NCBI GenBank assembly: GCA_025655575.1
Contig: JAHXIP010000003.1
Span: forward strand, 62,001 to 126,000
DNA length: 64,000 nt
Origin: Candidatus Thiodiazotropha sp. (ex Monitilora ramsayi)
GTDB lineage: Bacteria; Pseudomonadota; Gammaproteobacteria; Chromatiales; Chromatiaceae
Direction: 5' to 3'
This document shows positions 8,970 through 17,936 of this stretch, one piece after another (the first letter of the stretch is position 1; every line of letters starts with the position of its first letter). Under the pieces are notes generated by a model that saw only the letters and a program-made list of their open reading frames with translations, made no database searches and was not told the origin of the DNA. A program made the translations under genes and the position numbers.

Positions 8970-10630
8970 ACAGAATCCTCCCCACACTCCTGCTCGTTAT
9001 CCTGACATGCCCGGCCCACGGATTGACTTTCGAGCCCGTTACCCTGCCTGAATCATCCGATGAGGCCTCAAGTATTCGCAGCAGTCAGGCCTACCGACAC
9101 AAAGGCACAAAATACCCAATGGGGTATCACGCATTGATCCGCAGCGGCGAACGCCGGGCAGATCAGATCTTCGGCCTGCTGCACGACCATCAAGGCAATC
9201 TAATCCACAAGGCCGATGGCACAGCCCGCATCTCCCAGATGAATGATTACTCCTCCCTGCTCCAAGTCGATGATGCACTCTTCATGCTGACTCAGTTTGA
9301 GGAGATTCCCGGTGCCATGTACCTCTCCCAACTGACACAGGACCCGAACAATGGTCAACTCATGGTCCAGCGGACACGGCCACTGGACCTCTCATCCGTG
9401 AATGGGGGATGGAACCACTGTGCGGGCAGCACCACGCCCTGGCAAACCCATCTCGCTACCGAGGAGTATGAGCCGAATGCCGCCGGTCGCGACCCCAAGA
9501 CCGGCAAGATTGACCGCTACTATCAGTACATGGCGTCCTATATCGACGGCAACCCGCAGTCACTCTATCCCTATGATTACGGCTGGCAGATCGAAATCCG
9601 TGTTGAAGGGTTTCAGCAGACCCAGATCGATAAGCGCTTCGCCATGGGACGCCTCTCTCATGAGGTGGGCCTGGTGATGCCTGACCGGCGTACCGTCTAT
9701 ATCACCGATGATGCGCATAACACTGCCCTTTTCCGCTTTGTCGCCGATCATCCCGATGACCTCTCCAGCGGTACGCTTTATGCCGCCCGCTGGCATCAGA
9801 TCGATGACACCCATGGTGGCAGTGCCCGAATTGAATGGATCTCCCTGGGACACGCCGACGAGAGCGATATTAAAAGTGCCATGGCAAAAAAGCCGATGTT
9901 TAGCGATCTGTTCACGCAGAAAGCGCCGGCAGAGGATGGCACCTGCCCCAGCAGCTTCTCCAGCGTTAACACCCGTTTCGGTCTCGAATGCCTGAAGATG
10001 TTACCCGGCATGGACCAAATCGCTTCCCGTCTTGAAAGCCGCCGCTACGCAGCCCTGCGCGGTGCCACCACGGAATTCCGTAAAATGGAGGGGCTCGCAT
10101 TCAACCCTTCAACACGTCAGCTCTATGTGGCCATCACCACCATCGACAAGGGCATGGAAGACCGAAAATATCGGGGATCAGCCGATATCCGATTCGACCA
10201 GGGTGGTCCCAACCATATCCGCCTACCCTTCATGCCCTGTGGTGCGGTTTATGTGCTATCTCTAAACCCCGCGTATGTCGCGACAGAGATGAGCGTGGCG
10301 CTAAGGGGAGAGACGGCAGATGATGATCTGGAAAATTTTTGTTCCGTGGCACATATCGCCAATCCGGACAATCTGACCTTCCTCGACGGCCATGACACCT
10401 TAATCATTGCCGAGGACTCCAGCCAGGGACATATCAATAACATGCTCTGGGCATATGAGATCAATAGCGGTCAACTAACCCGACTTCTCACTGCTCCATT
10501 GGGGGCTGAGGTCACCGGCAGCTACTACTACCCGGACATCAATGGCTGGGGATATCTCATGTGTACGATTCAGCATCCCTCTCAAGGACCTGCCAGCACA
10601 GGATACCTGGGTCCCTTGAAAGTGGAATGA
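8966..10630 (+). CDS. Secreted PhoX-like protein (DUF839 family)
   Basis: 554-residue exported protein with a Sec-type signal peptide (residues about 1-19, ending CPAHG). The mature part looks like a beta-propeller of the PhoX/DUF839 type: GGWNHCAGSTTPWQTHLATEE, RLSHEVGLVMPDRRTVYITDD, FRKMEGLAFNPSTRQLYVAIT and CGAVYVLSL. Family members are calcium-dependent phosphatases or lack known activity. Four or more cysteines suggest disulfides in the periplasm. It overlaps the Smr gene by 4 bases, although the two products act in different compartments. Phosphatase activity is unproven. Confidence 0.75.
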   Translation: MNRILPTLLLVILTCPAHGLTFEPVTLPESSDEASSIRSSQAYRHKGTKYPMGYHALIRSGERRADQIFGLLHDHQGNLIHKADGTARISQMNDYSSLLQVDDALFMLTQFEEIPGAMYLSQLTQDPNNGQLMVQRTRPLDLSSVNGGWNHCAGSTTPWQTHLATEEYEPNAAGRDPKTGKIDRYYQYMASYIDGNPQSLYPYDYGWQIEIRVEGFQQTQIDKRFAMGRLSHEVGLVMPDRRTVYITDDAHNTALFRFVADHPDDLSSGTLYAARWHQIDDTHGGSARIEWISLGHADESDIKSAMAKKPMFSDLFTQKAPAEDGTCPSSFSSVNTRFGLECLKMLPGMDQIASRLESRRYAALRGATTEFRKMEGLAFNPSTRQLYVAITTIDKGMEDRKYRGSADIRFDQGGPNHIRLPFMPCGAVYVLSLNPAYVATEMSVALRGETADDDLENFCSVAHIANPDNLTFLDGHDTLIIAEDSSQGHINNMLWAYEINSGQLTRLLTAPLGAEVTGSYYYPDINGWGYLMCTIQHPSQGPASTGYLGPLKVE

Positions 10631-10676
10631 TCGAGTGGCCCAGCTTTCTCAACAGGGCCATTGAAATCCCACCAAT

Positions 10677-10695
10677 ACCTAGTAAAATACTAGGT
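10677..10695. repeat. Perfect 8-bp inverted repeat between PhoX-like gene and MoxR module
   Basis: ACCTAGTA-AAA-TACTAGGT is a perfect palindrome with a 3-base loop, about 45 bases after the PhoX-like stop and 130 bases before the next start. It could be an operator or a weak terminator. The following TTATTACC is not a good U-tract. Confidence 0.45.
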
Positions 10696-10823
10696 TATTA
10701 CCATTGCAGTACAAGGTCAATCACCAACCGGCAGCAACTTCCCCAGACGATTTGTTGATACGCCCTCAGAACTTGATGGGAGCAGAGATATCGGCTGATG
10801 GTGACCTGATAAGGAGAAATATT

Positions 10824-11381
10824 GTGGCTATTAGAATCAAGAGTCAGTGGCACGACGAGGACTCGGCCCGTTCCCCCGACGAGATCGGCGGCGCTATCGC
10901 TTTCATTGCCTGGCGCATTGCTTTGGACAAGGCCATCACCCTCCATGGTAAAAACTTTGTCTACCGGGACGACAGTCAACGACTGGCCGTGATCGCGGAA
11001 TATCTCGCCTATGAGGCTCAAATCGCCGACCGGCTGATTCACAACATGCTGGACAACGAAGCCCGGGTCGCAGTGATTACCGCCCTCGTGATGAAGCTGG
11101 CGGACCATTACCGGGACAACGCCAATGATCTGCTCGGCCCCGGTGATCATGCCAACACTTTCATTGCCCTGTTCAACCAGCGTTCCGGTGACTACGCCGA
11201 ATTCAACTTTACGGATGAGGGCCCCAGTTACCCCTTCCTGCGTCATCTCGGCTATGAGATCCAGCAGGTGATGGATCAGGAGGAGCATGAAAACCGCTGG
11301 GTCATCGACCAGGTGATGGATGTGGACGGTCCCGATGTCTACAAGCAGTTGGCCCGCGCGGTCAGAAATTTATTCGATTAG
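10824..11381 (+). CDS. Unknown alpha-helical protein upstream of MoxR ATPase
   Basis: 185 residues from GTG at 10824, chosen because AAGGAG sits 7 bases upstream. Earlier in-frame starts lack a ribosome-binding site. I do not recognise a named domain. The protein is soluble, without a signal peptide or membrane segment, rich in helix-forming residues and acidic. It sits 9 bases before a MoxR-family ATPase and in the same run as a VWA protein. That placement suggests a subunit or client of the ATPase-VWA machine. Confidence 0.75.
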   Translation: MAIRIKSQWHDEDSARSPDEIGGAIAFIAWRIALDKAITLHGKNFVYRDDSQRLAVIAEYLAYEAQIADRLIHNMLDNEARVAVITALVMKLADHYRDNANDLLGPGDHANTFIALFNQRSGDYAEFNFTDEGPSYPFLRHLGYEIQQVMDQEEHENRWVIDQVMDVDGPDVYKQLARAVRNLFD

Positions 11382-11390
11382 GAAACGGCC

Positions 11391-12434
11391 ATGCGTCCCA
11401 TTCAGTTGCTCACCATCCTGGAACAGGAGTTCATCAGTACCCGCGCCGGCCACCACACCCCGGTAATGCTCTGGGGTCCGCCCGGTGTTGGAAAATCGGA
11501 CATGGTTCGGCAGGTCGCGGAGACACACCAGGCGCCGGTGATCGACATCCGCCTCTCTCAAATGGAGCCCAGCGACCTACGCGGTATCCCCTTCCGCACG
11601 AATGGAACCGTCGAATGGGCTATCCCCTCACTCTTACCGAACACCAAGCGTCATGGTGATGAGGGCATCCTGTTCCTGGATGAGATTACCTCGGCACCGC
11701 CCACCGTATCAGCAGCCGCCTATCAACTTATTCTCGATCGGCGACTGGGCGAGTACCAAGTACCGGATGGCTGGGCGATTTTTGCTGCTGGTAACAGGCA
11801 GGGGGACCGGGGTGTCACCTACAGTATGCCGGCGCCACTGGCCAACCGCTTCTCACATTTCGATGTGGAGACAAACCTGGACGACTGGGTGGCCTGGGCC
11901 TACAGAAACAACATTGACGAGCGGATTATTGCCTTTTTACGTTTCCGCCCGGAACTGCTGTTCGACTTCGATCCGGCACACAATCCGGTGGCATTCCCCT
12001 CTCCGCGCTCCTGGGAGTTTGCCCACCGAGCGCTGCAGAAATTCGATGATTTTCCACAGCTTCTGCAGGGCGCCCTGCAGGCCTGCGTGGGTCCGGCGGC
12101 GGGGGTAGAGTTGAATGCCTTCGTCAACAGCCTGGACAAGATGCCCGACCTGGACGCAATCCTCGCCGGCGCAGAAGTGCCCACACCGGAAGAGATCGAT
12201 CTGCAATACGCAGTGGCAGCAGCCCTGGTGGGTCGCGCCATCCGCGCTCACGAAGCAGGTAATGGCGCAGAAGTACACGGCCGAATCCTCGACTATGCCC
12301 GCCAGTTCCCTCAGCGTGAGATGGGGGTGATGCTGGTTTCCGATATGCACCGGGCGATCGGTGAGGCAATTTTCAGTGTTCCCCAATTCGGTGACTGGGC
12401 ACAGGCAATCTCAGATGTCATGTTGTATGAGTAA
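11391..12434 (+). CDS. MoxR-family AAA+ ATPase
   Basis: 347-residue ATPase expected to act as a chaperone that remodels or assembles a partner complex, together with a VWA protein. The Walker A motif is GPPGVGKS (residues 29-36). Walker B is GILFLDEITSAPP, sensor 1 is FAAGNR, and the arginine-finger region is LANRFSHFDV. A Pro-Ser-Pro-Arg-Ser-Trp sensor 2 region follows. It is the second gene of a module with an unknown protein before it and a metallopeptidase-like/VWA protein after it. The substrate is not evident. Confidence 0.9.
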   Translation: MRPIQLLTILEQEFISTRAGHHTPVMLWGPPGVGKSDMVRQVAETHQAPVIDIRLSQMEPSDLRGIPFRTNGTVEWAIPSLLPNTKRHGDEGILFLDEITSAPPTVSAAAYQLILDRRLGEYQVPDGWAIFAAGNRQGDRGVTYSMPAPLANRFSHFDVETNLDDWVAWAYRNNIDERIIAFLRFRPELLFDFDPAHNPVAFPSPRSWEFAHRALQKFDDFPQLLQGALQACVGPAAGVELNAFVNSLDKMPDLDAILAGAEVPTPEEIDLQYAVAAALVGRAIRAHEAGNGAEVHGRILDYARQFPQREMGVMLVSDMHRAIGEAIFSVPQFGDWAQAISDVMLYE

Positions 12435-12485
12435 TTTTATTACGCTTCATTTGCGTTCACTGGTATTCATTCGCGGACGATAAAA

Positions 12486-13718
12486 ATGGACCTGGAACAG
12501 ATTGAAACCAAGTTGTCGGCGGCCCGCACCAAGCTGATCCTGGACAAGCCGTTTCTCGGCGCCCTGGTGATGCGACTGCCCATGGAGGCGGCCAATCCCG
12601 ACTGGTGCCCCGCCACTGCCACCGATGCGCGCAAGTTTTACTTCAATCCAGAATTCATCGATCAACTCAGTCTTGACGAAACCCAGTTCATGCTGGCTCA
12701 CGAGGCACTGCACTGCGCCCTTTCCCACTTCGCCCGGCGACAGCACCGCAGAAAACTACATTGGGACATGGCCTGCGACTACGCCATTAATCCGCTGCTC
12801 ATAGGCGATGGACTGAAACCACCCCCTGGTTCTCTTCATTTACCCCAATTCGATGGCATGACTGCAGAGGAGATCTATCCCTGCCTGGATGAGAAAAATG
12901 ACGAAGAGCCGCTCGACAACCATGTCTACGATGAAGAGAACAGCAAAGGCGCCGGTAGCGGCAAGACAGAAAAGGAGATGTCGCCGAAAGATCAACCAAG
13001 CGAGACCGAAAACGAAGGGGATGAAAGCGAAAACCAGCAGAGTGGTGCCGGATCTGCCGCTTCACAACCACCACCCCTCTCACCCGATGAGGCGGAGACC
13101 CTCAACATCCAGTGGCAGCAGCGCATGGCTGGTGCCGCCCAACAGGCCATGCAGGTGGGAAAACTGGACGGTGCCATGGCGCGCATGGTCGACCACCTGC
13201 TGCAACCCCAACTCCCCTGGCGACTATTGCTGGCACGTTACATGACAGCCGTCGCACGAGACGACTTCAGCTATATGCGTCCCTCCCGGCGTGAAGGAGA
13301 GTTCATTCTTCCGAGCCTGCGCAGCAATCAGGTCGAACTGGTGGTGGCGCTGGATACCAGCGGCTCGATCCAGGATCGGGAGATGGGCGAATTCCTGGCG
13401 GAGATCAATGCCCTCAAAGGACAGATGCGGGCACGTGTAACCTTGCTGGCCTGCGATTCTTCCATCGCCGAAGGAGCACCCTGGGTCTATGAGGCCTGGG
13501 AGGAATTCGAACTACCGGCAAAGATCACCGGCGGTGGCGGTACCAGCTTCGAGCCTGTTTTCGAGTGGGTGACAGACCAGGGAGTGAGCCCCGATCTACT
13601 GGTCTACTTTACTGATGCAGAGGGGGCTTTTCCCAAACAGGCTCCCCCGTATCCGGTCATTTGGTTGGTGAAAGGCAAAGAGAAAACACCTTGGGGACAG
13701 CGGATTCAATTGAATTAA
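12486..13718 (+). CDS. VWA-like protein with N-terminal metallopeptidase-like domain (DUF2201)
   Basis: 410 residues. The N-terminal domain carries HEALH (an HExxH zinc motif) in FMLAHEALHCALSHFARR, as in DUF2201 putative metallopeptidases. A low-complexity acidic linker spans about residues 140-200. The C-terminal VWA-like domain has a MIDAS motif (VALDTSGSI), a GGGGTSFEPVF loop and VYFTDAEG. VWA proteins beside MoxR ATPases usually serve as adaptors that insert metal or remodel a partner. It is 51 bases after the ATPase gene. Confidence 0.85.
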   Translation: MDLEQIETKLSAARTKLILDKPFLGALVMRLPMEAANPDWCPATATDARKFYFNPEFIDQLSLDETQFMLAHEALHCALSHFARRQHRRKLHWDMACDYAINPLLIGDGLKPPPGSLHLPQFDGMTAEEIYPCLDEKNDEEPLDNHVYDEENSKGAGSGKTEKEMSPKDQPSETENEGDESENQQSGAGSAASQPPPLSPDEAETLNIQWQQRMAGAAQQAMQVGKLDGAMARMVDHLLQPQLPWRLLLARYMTAVARDDFSYMRPSRREGEFILPSLRSNQVELVVALDTSGSIQDREMGEFLAEINALKGQMRARVTLLACDSSIAEGAPWVYEAWEEFELPAKITGGGGTSFEPVFEWVTDQGVSPDLLVYFTDAEGAFPKQAPPYPVIWLVKGKEKTPWGQRIQLN

Positions 13719-13764
13719 GGGGTTAAGTCTCTAGCAAGGCTGTCAGTTGTGATGAGGACGATTC

Positions 13765-13860
13765 ATAACGCAAAGTATGCAGAGAAACACAGAGATCGCA
13801 AAGGCTACCAGTTAACCTGCCTTTGCGACCTTCGCGCTTCTCTGCTTATTTTGCGTTATT
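13765..13860. repeat. Imperfect long inverted repeat (intergenic hairpin)
   Basis: The left arm (13765-13804, beginning ATAACGCAAAG) is complementary with mismatches to the right arm (13820-13860, ending TTTTGCGTTAT), separated by about 15 bases. The composition (CGCAAAG / CAGAGA blocks) resembles a dispersed intergenic repeat. It lies between two convergent genes and may also stop transcription from both sides. Confidence 0.65.
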
Positions 13861-13897
13861 ATGAACATCTTGCCAGATCGAAAGGCCAGACGCTCGT

Positions 13898-14464
13898 TTA
13901 CAGGGGCTTCTTCAGCGTAAAGGCACCACGCAGATCGCCAACCTTGTAACCTCGGGCCTGATCCTCAGGATAGAGTTCGTCCAACTTAGCAGATACCGGC
14001 TCTGCGAGTTCAGCACCATGGCATTTAGTACAAACCTCTGCTGTCGGGATCGCTTTCATCATCCTAAAAACCTGGCGTCCGTCTTCTTCTACCACCTCGG
14101 CTTTGAGTAGCTTCATCGGGTCTTCACCCGCTGCTTTCCGTGTCTCAAACTCGTTTAAAACAGCCATTTCCCATGCATCGGGCTTATTGTTGGAGTTACG
14201 CGCCTTCAGACTGGTTCTTGCTACTTGCCAACCACTCATTTGTGAGTGTGCTTCTGCCAGATTGGGCGCTACTGTATTGCAAGTACCGATGGTAGCGACT
14301 GGGCCCTGGGTCTTCATGCCTTTGACCAACTCACCTTTGAGATCACCAAAGAATGCCTTGATCACCCCCTTGCCCTCTTCGATATGAACCTGCATGCTTT
14401 CATCTGCCAGACAGGAACCGGCAGTGATAAAACAGGCGAGAAAAATAGTAGTGCGCGCTTTCAT
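13898..14464 (-). CDS. Periplasmic c-type haem protein, Tll0287-like (DUF3365)
   Basis: About 188-residue exported protein with a signal peptide (residues 1-20, ending CLADES) and a single haem-c motif, CTKCH, in the C-terminal third. The Tll0287-like domain spans the mature part, with KARNSNNKPDAWE and FRMMKAIPTAEVCTKCHG as the family core. Members are found as stand-alone monohaem proteins or as sensor domains; redox or sensing roles are proposed. The ATG at 14464 has GGAGAAG about 8 bases upstream. It is a single gene, divergent from bepA. Confidence 0.85.
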   Translation of the reverse strand: MKARTTIFLACFITAGSCLADESMQVHIEEGKGVIKAFFGDLKGELVKGMKTQGPVATIGTCNTVAPNLAEAHSQMSGWQVARTSLKARNSNNKPDAWEMAVLNEFETRKAAGEDPMKLLKAEVVEEDGRQVFRMMKAIPTAEVCTKCHGAELAEPVSAKLDELYPEDQARGYKVGDLRGAFTLKKPL

Positions 14465-14631
14465 CAATTACTTCTCCATGAAAAATGCTAGTCGATGGGT
14501 CATTTAGCCCTTTTAAAAAGGCAACGTAGATTAATGCAAACGTATAGACTACACAAAGCCAGATGCGTTCCTCTCCCCAACCAGTCAGATTTACCAGGAA
14601 CTAACGCGTTGATAAACGATCATTTAGAGAC

Positions 14632-16110
14632 ATGAAATCCCTGCGGTATCACTTCAAGTCCTTACACCTTCTATTGACAGCTTGTCTACTGACGGTGTCT
14701 ACACTCAACGCCTCAGGAGAAGAGATCAATCTACCTGAACTGGGCTCTCCCTCAGATCAATACCTGACACCATCCGATGAGAAACGGCTTGGCAGGGAGT
14801 TCATGCTAAGCGTCAAAAAGAGCACCACTGTCTTGGATGACCCGCTCATTGAGGAGTACATTCAAGACCTCGGCAATCGGCTGCTTAAGCAGAGTGACGC
14901 AAACGGCCAGGACTACACCTTCTTCGTACTCGAAGATCCCAGCATAAACGCCTTTGCCGGACCTGGTGGCTACATCGGCATCTATAGCGGCCTGATCCTG
15001 GCCACCCAGAGTGAGAGCGAGCTCGCATCAGTGGTGGCACACGAAATTGCCCATGTCACACAAAAGCACCTGTTACGCGCCTTCGATGCCGCCAACCGTA
15101 TGAGCGGCAAGACCGCGGCTCTGATCCTCGCATCCATCCTGGTTGGTGTTGCAGGCTCTCCGGATGCGGGCATCGCCATGGCGACCGGCGCCCAGGCCAG
15201 CGCTATCCAGGAGCAGATCAATTTTACCCGCAGCAACGAGGAGGAGGCCGATACGGTTGGCATTCAGATACTTGCCGAAGCTGATTTCGATCCCCGCGCC
15301 ATGCCGGTCTTTTTCGAACGCCTGACCCATGCCAGCAGACTCTATGAATCCGGCATACCCGAGATCTTACGCACTCACCCGGTTACCACCAATCGTGTTG
15401 CAGACGCTCTTGGACGGGCAGAAAACTACAACTATCGACAGTATCCCGGCAGCCTTCGCTACTACCTGACCCGTGAAACCCTGAGGGTCAGGCAATTCAA
15501 GGACCCCAAAGCAGCGGTCAAACACTTTTCCAGTGGACTGGATGAAGGACGCCACCTGAACGAGGAGGCCCATCAATACGGCCATGCACTGGCACTCATC
15601 GCCGACCATCAATACAAGAAATCCGCCCAGATTATAGAGAACCTGCTCAGACAGCGTCCCCAACAGATGGAGTATGTTCTCGCCTCGGCAGAGATCGCCC
15701 GTTTACTCGGCAATCCTCAAAAGGCACTAAAAATTCTCGACACTCACTACCAGTTGATGCCCCAAAACCATGCCCTTTCCGTGGCTTATATTGAGGCGCT
15801 GACCGACGCCAAACACTACGATGAAGCCCGCACGGCGGTAGCCCACGCGATTAGCTTGAGAGCCAACAGCACCAGACTCTACCGACTCATCAGTAAGGTG
15901 GAGGAATTGTCAGGCAACCAAGCTGAATCACATCGACTGCTGGCGGAGGCGTATGTGACAGAAGGACGTCTGCGAGCTGCCATCCAACAGCTGGAAATTG
16001 CGCTAAGGCAAGTTGATAAAAAGGATTTTCACCAGACATCACGAATCGAATCAAGACTGAGTAAGTTGAAGGAGGCCGCCAAGCAGGAGGAGAAGAAGGA
16101 CAAGGGATAA
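14632..16110 (+). CDS. bepA: BepA/YfgC-like M48 metalloprotease with TPR repeats
   Basis: 492-residue periplasmic zinc protease and chaperone for outer-membrane protein assembly. A signal peptide (1-30) precedes the M48 domain. H137-E-I-A-H141 gives HExxH, and the third ligand is in NEEEADTVGI near residue 201. The C-terminal half (about 290-470) is made of tetratricopeptide repeats. Length and order match BepA. The stop is followed by a 593-base region before soxY, so it is probably monocistronic. Confidence 0.9.
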   Translation: MKSLRYHFKSLHLLLTACLLTVSTLNASGEEINLPELGSPSDQYLTPSDEKRLGREFMLSVKKSTTVLDDPLIEEYIQDLGNRLLKQSDANGQDYTFFVLEDPSINAFAGPGGYIGIYSGLILATQSESELASVVAHEIAHVTQKHLLRAFDAANRMSGKTAALILASILVGVAGSPDAGIAMATGAQASAIQEQINFTRSNEEEADTVGIQILAEADFDPRAMPVFFERLTHASRLYESGIPEILRTHPVTTNRVADALGRAENYNYRQYPGSLRYYLTRETLRVRQFKDPKAAVKHFSSGLDEGRHLNEEAHQYGHALALIADHQYKKSAQIIENLLRQRPQQMEYVLASAEIARLLGNPQKALKILDTHYQLMPQNHALSVAYIEALTDAKHYDEARTAVAHAISLRANSTRLYRLISKVEELSGNQAESHRLLAEAYVTEGRLRAAIQQLEIALRQVDKKDFHQTSRIESRLSKLKEAAKQEEKKDKG

Positions 16111-16703
16111 AATACCGAAAACAGTGGCCAACAACTTACTGTTAACTGACTCTGGATGTAGGATGGAAATTCATCAATCCTGTTTTTGGCTCAGCATGGA
16201 TTCCCAGGCATTCAGGTAAACCCCAAGTCACAACACAATAAACCCAAGCCGGCAGTGCTGGTGGCATGCAAATAAATCACAAATTACTAATAAATAGACA
16301 ATTTTTTACTTGCTATCGCTGACTGTTTCGGTATTCTTACGACCTACCTGTATAGGTACATAAGCGTGCCCGCATAGGATCGATGATAATAATTACAGAT
16401 CAGCATGAGCTGATTACAAAAAAATTCCATAGGAGGAAACGCCGAGACGACCGCAACTTTTTCGGTTTTGTGTTGTTCTAACACAGCATCGTTGTTTGGC
16501 CACGGCCTGCAACAGTGCATGAAATCAACACGGTATATAATCGGTCACATAATTTTATGAATGCACGCCACCCTGCATGTTTGAAATCAAGGCCTTGTGA
16601 GAAGCTGCCTATTTCTTACCCGCAGGGAATGAAATTGACCAACCGGCTCAGTTTCATTTACGACCTCTAATGTCACTAACCTTTCTCAGTCTGGAGAGAA
16701 TGA
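16111..16703. other. Long intergenic region upstream of soxYZ, with possible structured RNA
   Basis: No ORF of convincing quality is present. It contains ATCAGC-ATGA-GCTGAT (16399-16414), then AGGAGGAAAC (16431) with no start codon in range. Three consecutive short hairpins follow: 16442-16465, 16469-16485 (TGTGTT/AACACA) and 16491-16513 (GTTG..GGCC/GGCC..CAAC). A TATAAT lies at 16536-16541 without a clear -35. It may hold the sox promoter, a leader element or a small RNA. None is established. Confidence 0.4.
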
Positions 16704-17180
16704 ATGAGCACTGAAATGAAACGCAGGATCTTTCTAAAAAGATCAATCGCCGCAAGCGCGGTCGGTGTAGCAGCCGGCGCTGGTCTGCTTGCACCTCAGG
16801 AAATTCTGGCTGCCTGGAACAAGGCTGCTTTTGAAGCCAAAGAACTGCCTAATGCGCTAAACGAGCTACTGGGCAGCTCTGATGTCTCGGAGTCCGCTGA
16901 TATCAACGTGAAGGCCCCCGACATCGCCGAAAACGGTGCAGTGGTGCCGGTCACCATCACTACCACCCTTGCTGGCGCGGAGTCGATCACCCTCATCGCT
17001 TCCAACAACCCGGTACCCCTGGTCGCCAACTTTATGCTGGGCAAGGGCGCCTCTGGTTTCGCCTCCACCCGTATCAAAATGGGCAAGACTGGCGACGTAG
17101 TTGCTGTCGTGAAGGCGGGTGGCAAGCTCTACAGCGCCAAGAAAGAGGTTAAGGTCACCATCGGTGGCTGTGGCGGTTAA
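16704..17180 (+). CDS. soxY: Thiosulfate oxidation carrier protein SoxY
   Basis: Subunit of the SoxYZ carrier, which holds sulfur intermediates covalently during periplasmic thiosulfate oxidation. The 158-residue protein has a twin-arginine signal (RRIFLKRSI, then an Ala/Gly-rich helix) and ends in the canonical GGCGG tail. Cys156 is the swinging sulfur-binding residue. A GGAGAG ribosome-binding site precedes the ATG. It lies 54 bases upstream of soxZ in a two-gene operon; soxB, soxA and soxX are not in this window. Confidence 0.97.
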   Translation: MSTEMKRRIFLKRSIAASAVGVAAGAGLLAPQEILAAWNKAAFEAKELPNALNELLGSSDVSESADINVKAPDIAENGAVVPVTITTTLAGAESITLIASNNPVPLVANFMLGKGASGFASTRIKMGKTGDVVAVVKAGGKLYSAKKEVKVTIGGCGG

Positions 17181-17234
17181 TCCGTTAAACCGGTAACTGA
17201 TCACACGCACTTAAAGAATCAAGAGGAAAACATA

Positions 17235-17549
17235 ATGGCTAACACGATTAAGATCCGTGCCAAAGAAAAGGGTGGAGAAACCACCGTAAAAGCGCTGATT
17301 TCACACGCGATGGAAACAGGCAGTCGCAAAGATAAAAAGACCGGGAAAATGATTCCCGCACACTTCATTCAGGAAGTCGTCTGCAAGCACAAAGGTGCTA
17401 CTGTCATGACTGCTGAGTGGAGCGGCGGTGTCTCGAAAAATCCCTACATCTCCTTTAAATTCACCGGTGGCGCCAAGGGTGATGAGATTGAGTTGTCCTG
17501 GACCGATAACAAAGGCGAAGGCGACAGCAAGACTGGTAAAATAAAATAA
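17235..17549 (+). CDS. soxZ: Thiosulfate oxidation carrier protein SoxZ
   Basis: 104-residue partner of SoxY that forms the SoxYZ heterodimer. Family features are the start KIRAKEKGGETTVKALISHAMETG, the central IPAHFIQEV-like stretch and the C-terminal FKFTGGAKGDEIELSW. There is no signal peptide, as expected for a protein exported bound to Tat-dependent SoxY. AAGAGG lies 8 bases upstream of the start. Two terminator hairpins follow directly. Confidence 0.97.
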   Translation: MANTIKIRAKEKGGETTVKALISHAMETGSRKDKKTGKMIPAHFIQEVVCKHKGATVMTAEWSGGVSKNPYISFKFTGGAKGDEIELSWTDNKGEGDSKTGKIK

Positions 17550-17569
17550 ACCAGCCATCGGCTGGTTTT
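17548..17569 (+). terminator. First terminator hairpin after soxZ
   Basis: AAACCAGCC-ATC-GGCTGGTTTT begins at the soxZ stop and forms a stable hairpin followed by T residues. Confidence 0.8.
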
Positions 17570-17580
17570 AGAAAACCCGT

Positions 17581-17607
17581 AGGACGCCAATTGGCGTCCT
17601 TTTTTTT
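17581..17607 (+). terminator. Second rho-independent terminator after soxZ
   Basis: AGGACGCCAATTGGCGTCCT is a perfect palindrome followed by an eight-T run, a classical intrinsic terminator. It closes the soxYZ operon. Bases 17608-17900 show nothing I can name. Confidence 0.92.
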
Positions 17608-17902
17608 GCCCCGAATGCGTGACAAGCAATGCTGAATGGTGCCTTTAAGAACCATTCAAAGCGCAAAAACCATGATTCTGCCAGCGCTGCTATCAGTCGT
17701 CTCTGATCTTTAGAGTGGCTAACGGTGCGCCTTCTGCCTTACTGAATGTAAATGGTTTTAGACAACGATAACCTCATCAGTACTAACAGGTCACTCGATA
17801 AAAAAAGCCCTTTTAAATATCCATCTTTCTCACCTGGAAATATTGAATAACGCCAATAGTTGGAATCAAAAAACACCCTATCGGGTCAATACGACAAAAC
17901 CC

Positions 17903-17930
17903 TTGACTTGACCGACCGGTCTAATATACT
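17903..17930 (+). promoter_or_regulatory. tetR promoter with TetR-type operator between -35 and -10
   Basis: TTGACT (17903-17908) and TATACT (17925-17930) are separated by 16 bases, close to sigma-70 consensus. TTGACCGACCGGTC (17908-17921) fills the spacer and recurs exactly at 18569-18582. Predicted transcription starts at or beside A17937, the first base of the tetR ATG, so the mRNA would be leaderless. Autorepression is the simple reading. Confidence 0.75.
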
Positions 17931-17936
17931 GACCCC

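Noticed and set aside
10698..11288. 196-codon minus-strand ORF opposite the gene at 10824-11381
   Set aside because: The plus-strand gene has AAGGAG and leads directly into moxR. The minus frame has no site and unlikely composition, so it is an antisense shadow.
16536..16541. TATAAT as the soxY -10 box
   Set aside because: No acceptable -35 at a suitable distance, so I did not call a promoter, only mentioned it.
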